Below are positions 62,582 to 64,000 of a stretch of 64,000 nucleotides of DNA, piece by piece. Positions within the stretch are counted from its first letter, which is position 1. Each line of letters starts with the position of its first letter. The notes under the pieces were generated by a model. The model had not been told where the DNA came from and made no database searches. It worked only from the letters and a program-made list of their open reading frames with translations. Both the position numbers and the translations under genes were made by a program. The stretch is from Pelagibius sp. (lineage in GTDB: Bacteria; Pseudomonadota; Alphaproteobacteria; Kiloniellales; Kiloniellaceae), in contig JANQMC010000070.1 of assembly GCA_028280305.1 (NCBI GenBank), forward strand, positions 19,357 through 83,356. Reading direction: 5' to 3'.

Positions 62582-63463
62582 ATGCCCGTTGCCTCCCCCA
62601 CCGTGAAGGCCATCGCCTGGATGATGGGCGCGCTGCTGTCCTTCGCGGCGATGACCGTATCGGTGCGCGAGCTGACCGCCGACCTGCATGCCTTTCAGAT
62701 GCTGTTTATCCGCAGCGCCATCGGCATCGTGATTCTGCTGCCCTTTCTACAGCGTCAGGGCTGGGGCCAGATCCGCCTGACCCACCTGGCCGGTCACGGC
62801 CTGCGCAATGTGATCCATTTCACCGGGCAGGTCCTGTGGATCTTCGGCATCGCCGTGCTGCCGTTGGCCACCGTCTCTGCACTGGAGTTCACGTCGCCGC
62901 TCTGGGGCGGGCTTCTTGCCGTGCTGTTCCTCGGCGAGAAGATGAATCGCGGGCGTTGGATCGCTTTCGCTCTCGGCTTCGTCGGCGTCTTGGTCATCGT
63001 CCGCCCCGGCCTGGTCGAAGTCAGCGACGGCATCCTCATTATGCTGGCCTGCGCCTTTTTCTTCGGTGCAACCGGTGCCGCCACCAAGTGGCTCACCCGG
63101 CGCGAGACCGCTTTGGCGATCGTCTTTTTCATGGTGGTGATACAGACCCTCTTCGGCGCGGTCGCCTCGACCTTCGTCTGGGCACCCCTGACCTGGGATC
63201 AGGCCCCCTGGCTGCTGCTGCTCTCGATCACCGGCTTGACCGCGCACTACTGTCTCACCCGCGCCCTGGCCGGCGCCGATGCCACCTTCATCATGCCGAT
63301 GGAGTTTTTGCGCCTGCCACTGGTCGCCCTCTTCGGCTATCTGCTCTATGCCGAGGCCTTCGAAGCCATGACCCTGATCGGCGCGGCGATCATCTTTTCC
63401 GGCAACTACGCCTCGATCCGCCACGAAACAAGAGCGCCGGAGAAAAGGGCGGTGGTGCGCTGA
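62582..63463 (+). CDS. EamA/DMT-family transporter
   Basis: A 293-residue membrane protein with ten helices in two EamA repeats of five (about 10-140 and 150-285). FIRSAIGIVILLP, ATVSALEFTSPLWGGLLAVLFLGEKMNRGRWIAFALGFVGVLVIVRPG and the second-repeat PMEFLRLPLVALFGYLLYAEAFE are characteristic. Members usually export metabolites; the substrate is unknown. It lies 144 bases after the MFS gene on the same strand. Confidence 0.9.
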   Translation: MPVASPTVKAIAWMMGALLSFAAMTVSVRELTADLHAFQMLFIRSAIGIVILLPFLQRQGWGQIRLTHLAGHGLRNVIHFTGQVLWIFGIAVLPLATVSALEFTSPLWGGLLAVLFLGEKMNRGRWIAFALGFVGVLVIVRPGLVEVSDGILIMLACAFFFGATGAATKWLTRRETALAIVFFMVVIQTLFGAVASTFVWAPLTWDQAPWLLLLSITGLTAHYCLTRALAGADATFIMPMEFLRLPLVALFGYLLYAEAFEAMTLIGAAIIFSGNYASIRHETRAPEKRAVVR

Positions 63464-63569
63464 GCGCATGGACACGCCATCGCTGAACCAAAAAACAAGC
63501 TGTTGCCAGGATGCAGGGCCGTAAGGCTCAATCGGCGCCGGGCAAACCGCAAGGGGCAGGAGCACCTCC

Positions 63570-64000
63570 ATGACGTATGAGACTCTCGACTACGATCTGC
63601 GCGACGGCGTCGCCTGGATCACCTTCAACCGGCCGGACCGCTTCAATGCCTTGAACCCGGTGATGGTCCGCGAGCTCTGCGACGTTGCCATGCGCTGTTC
63701 CAGCGACAAGGCCGTAAGGGCCGCGGTGCTGACCGGCACCGGCGACCAGGCGTTCTGCGCCGGGGGCGACGTCTCCGAATTCGGCAAGAGGCTCGACGAG
63801 ATCGACCTGCTGGTGAAGGAGATGACGACCTATCTCCATGCCGCCGTCTCCCGCTTTGCCTGGATGCGCGCACCGCTGATCGGCGCGGTCAACGGCGTTG
63901 CCGCCGGCGCCGGGCTCAGCGCCGTTGCCTTCTGCGATCTGGTGGTCGCCGCAGAGAGCGCAACCTTCACCTCAGCCTATACCCAGATCGGGCTGACGCC
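63570..64000 (+). CDS. Enoyl-CoA hydratase/isomerase family protein (cut by window end)
   Basis: The first 143 residues of a crotonase-fold enzyme, still open at the window end. WITFNRPDRFNALNPVM opens the fold; QAFCAGGDVSEFG is the first oxyanion-hole segment and GAVNGVAAGAGLSAVAFCDLVVA the second. The catalytic glutamate region lies beyond the window. GGGGCAGGAG precedes the ATG at 63570. Confidence 0.88.
   Translation, partial: MTYETLDYDLRDGVAWITFNRPDRFNALNPVMVRELCDVAMRCSSDKAVRAAVLTGTGDQAFCAGGDVSEFGKRLDEIDLLVKEMTTYLHAAVSRFAWMRAPLIGAVNGVAAGAGLSAVAFCDLVVAAESATFTSAYTQIGLT

Noticed and set aside
61037..62689. A 550-residue minus-strand frame
   Set aside because: Antisense to the MFS gene, crossing the intergenic gap; no motif and an unlikely composition.

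Overview
The window is a GC-rich stretch of an alphaproteobacterial chromosome. The best taxonomic hint is the dense minus-strand block yacG - RNase E/G - maf - infA - LMW phosphatase - UPF0262 - hisD - hisG(short) - DUF2948 - murA - dcd (about 50.8-59.0 kb), an arrangement characteristic of Alphaproteobacteria. Together with PHA depolymerase, TRAP/TTT transporters and phytanoyl-CoA dioxygenases it suggests a free-living, probably marine or saline, Rhodospirillales/Kiloniellales-like heterotroph. The lineage below class is inference.

Layout. 0-5.9 kb: glycerol kinase, a ParB-domain mini-protein, intracellular PHA depolymerase, a His-rich Ni/Co-type transporter and a pair of half-size permeases, with two copies of a palindromic intergenic repeat. 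5.9-20.6 kb: mostly single genes (enolase-superfamily enzyme, thioesterase, GNAT, SDR, BluB, DUF2189 membrane protein, RhlE-type helicase, methyltransferase/GlxA-type regulator pair, lipoprotein esterase, two PhyH dioxygenases, GST and small DUF proteins). 20.6-30.6 kb: a catabolic divergon. On the minus strand are an aminotransferase, TRAP DctP-DctQ-DctM, enoyl-CoA hydratase and CoA-transferase; on the plus strand a FAD/Fe-S 2-hydroxyacid dehydrogenase and a GntR/FCD regulator. 30.9-35.2 kb: an AfuABC-like ABC importer. 36-45.4 kb: saccharopine-dehydrogenase-like enzyme, then a second divergon. Its minus strand carries tctC-tctB-tctA-lacI-sulfatase and its plus strand a MetE-like zinc protein, an alpha/beta hydrolase and a cupin. 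One LacI-type palindrome lies across both predicted promoters. 45.46-49.64 kb: a decayed mobile island ending in tRNA-Phe and flanked by a 19-bp direct repeat. It holds mobilisation gene remnants, IS5 and IS630 fragments, an FG-GAP/RTX adhesin and a fragment of the saccharopine-dehydrogenase paralogue. 49.9-60.5 kb: HtrA-like protease, the conserved housekeeping block, tRNA-Thr and an OmpA-type lipoprotein. 61.2-64 kb: MFS and EamA transporters and an enoyl-CoA hydratase cut by the window end.

The most interesting system is the sulfatase/TTT/MetE-like divergon (37.3-45.4 kb). The sequence predicts uptake of an unknown carboxylate or sulfate ester, desulfation, and processing by a zinc-dependent MetE-fold enzyme under autoregulated LacI control. 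The substrate is unknown.
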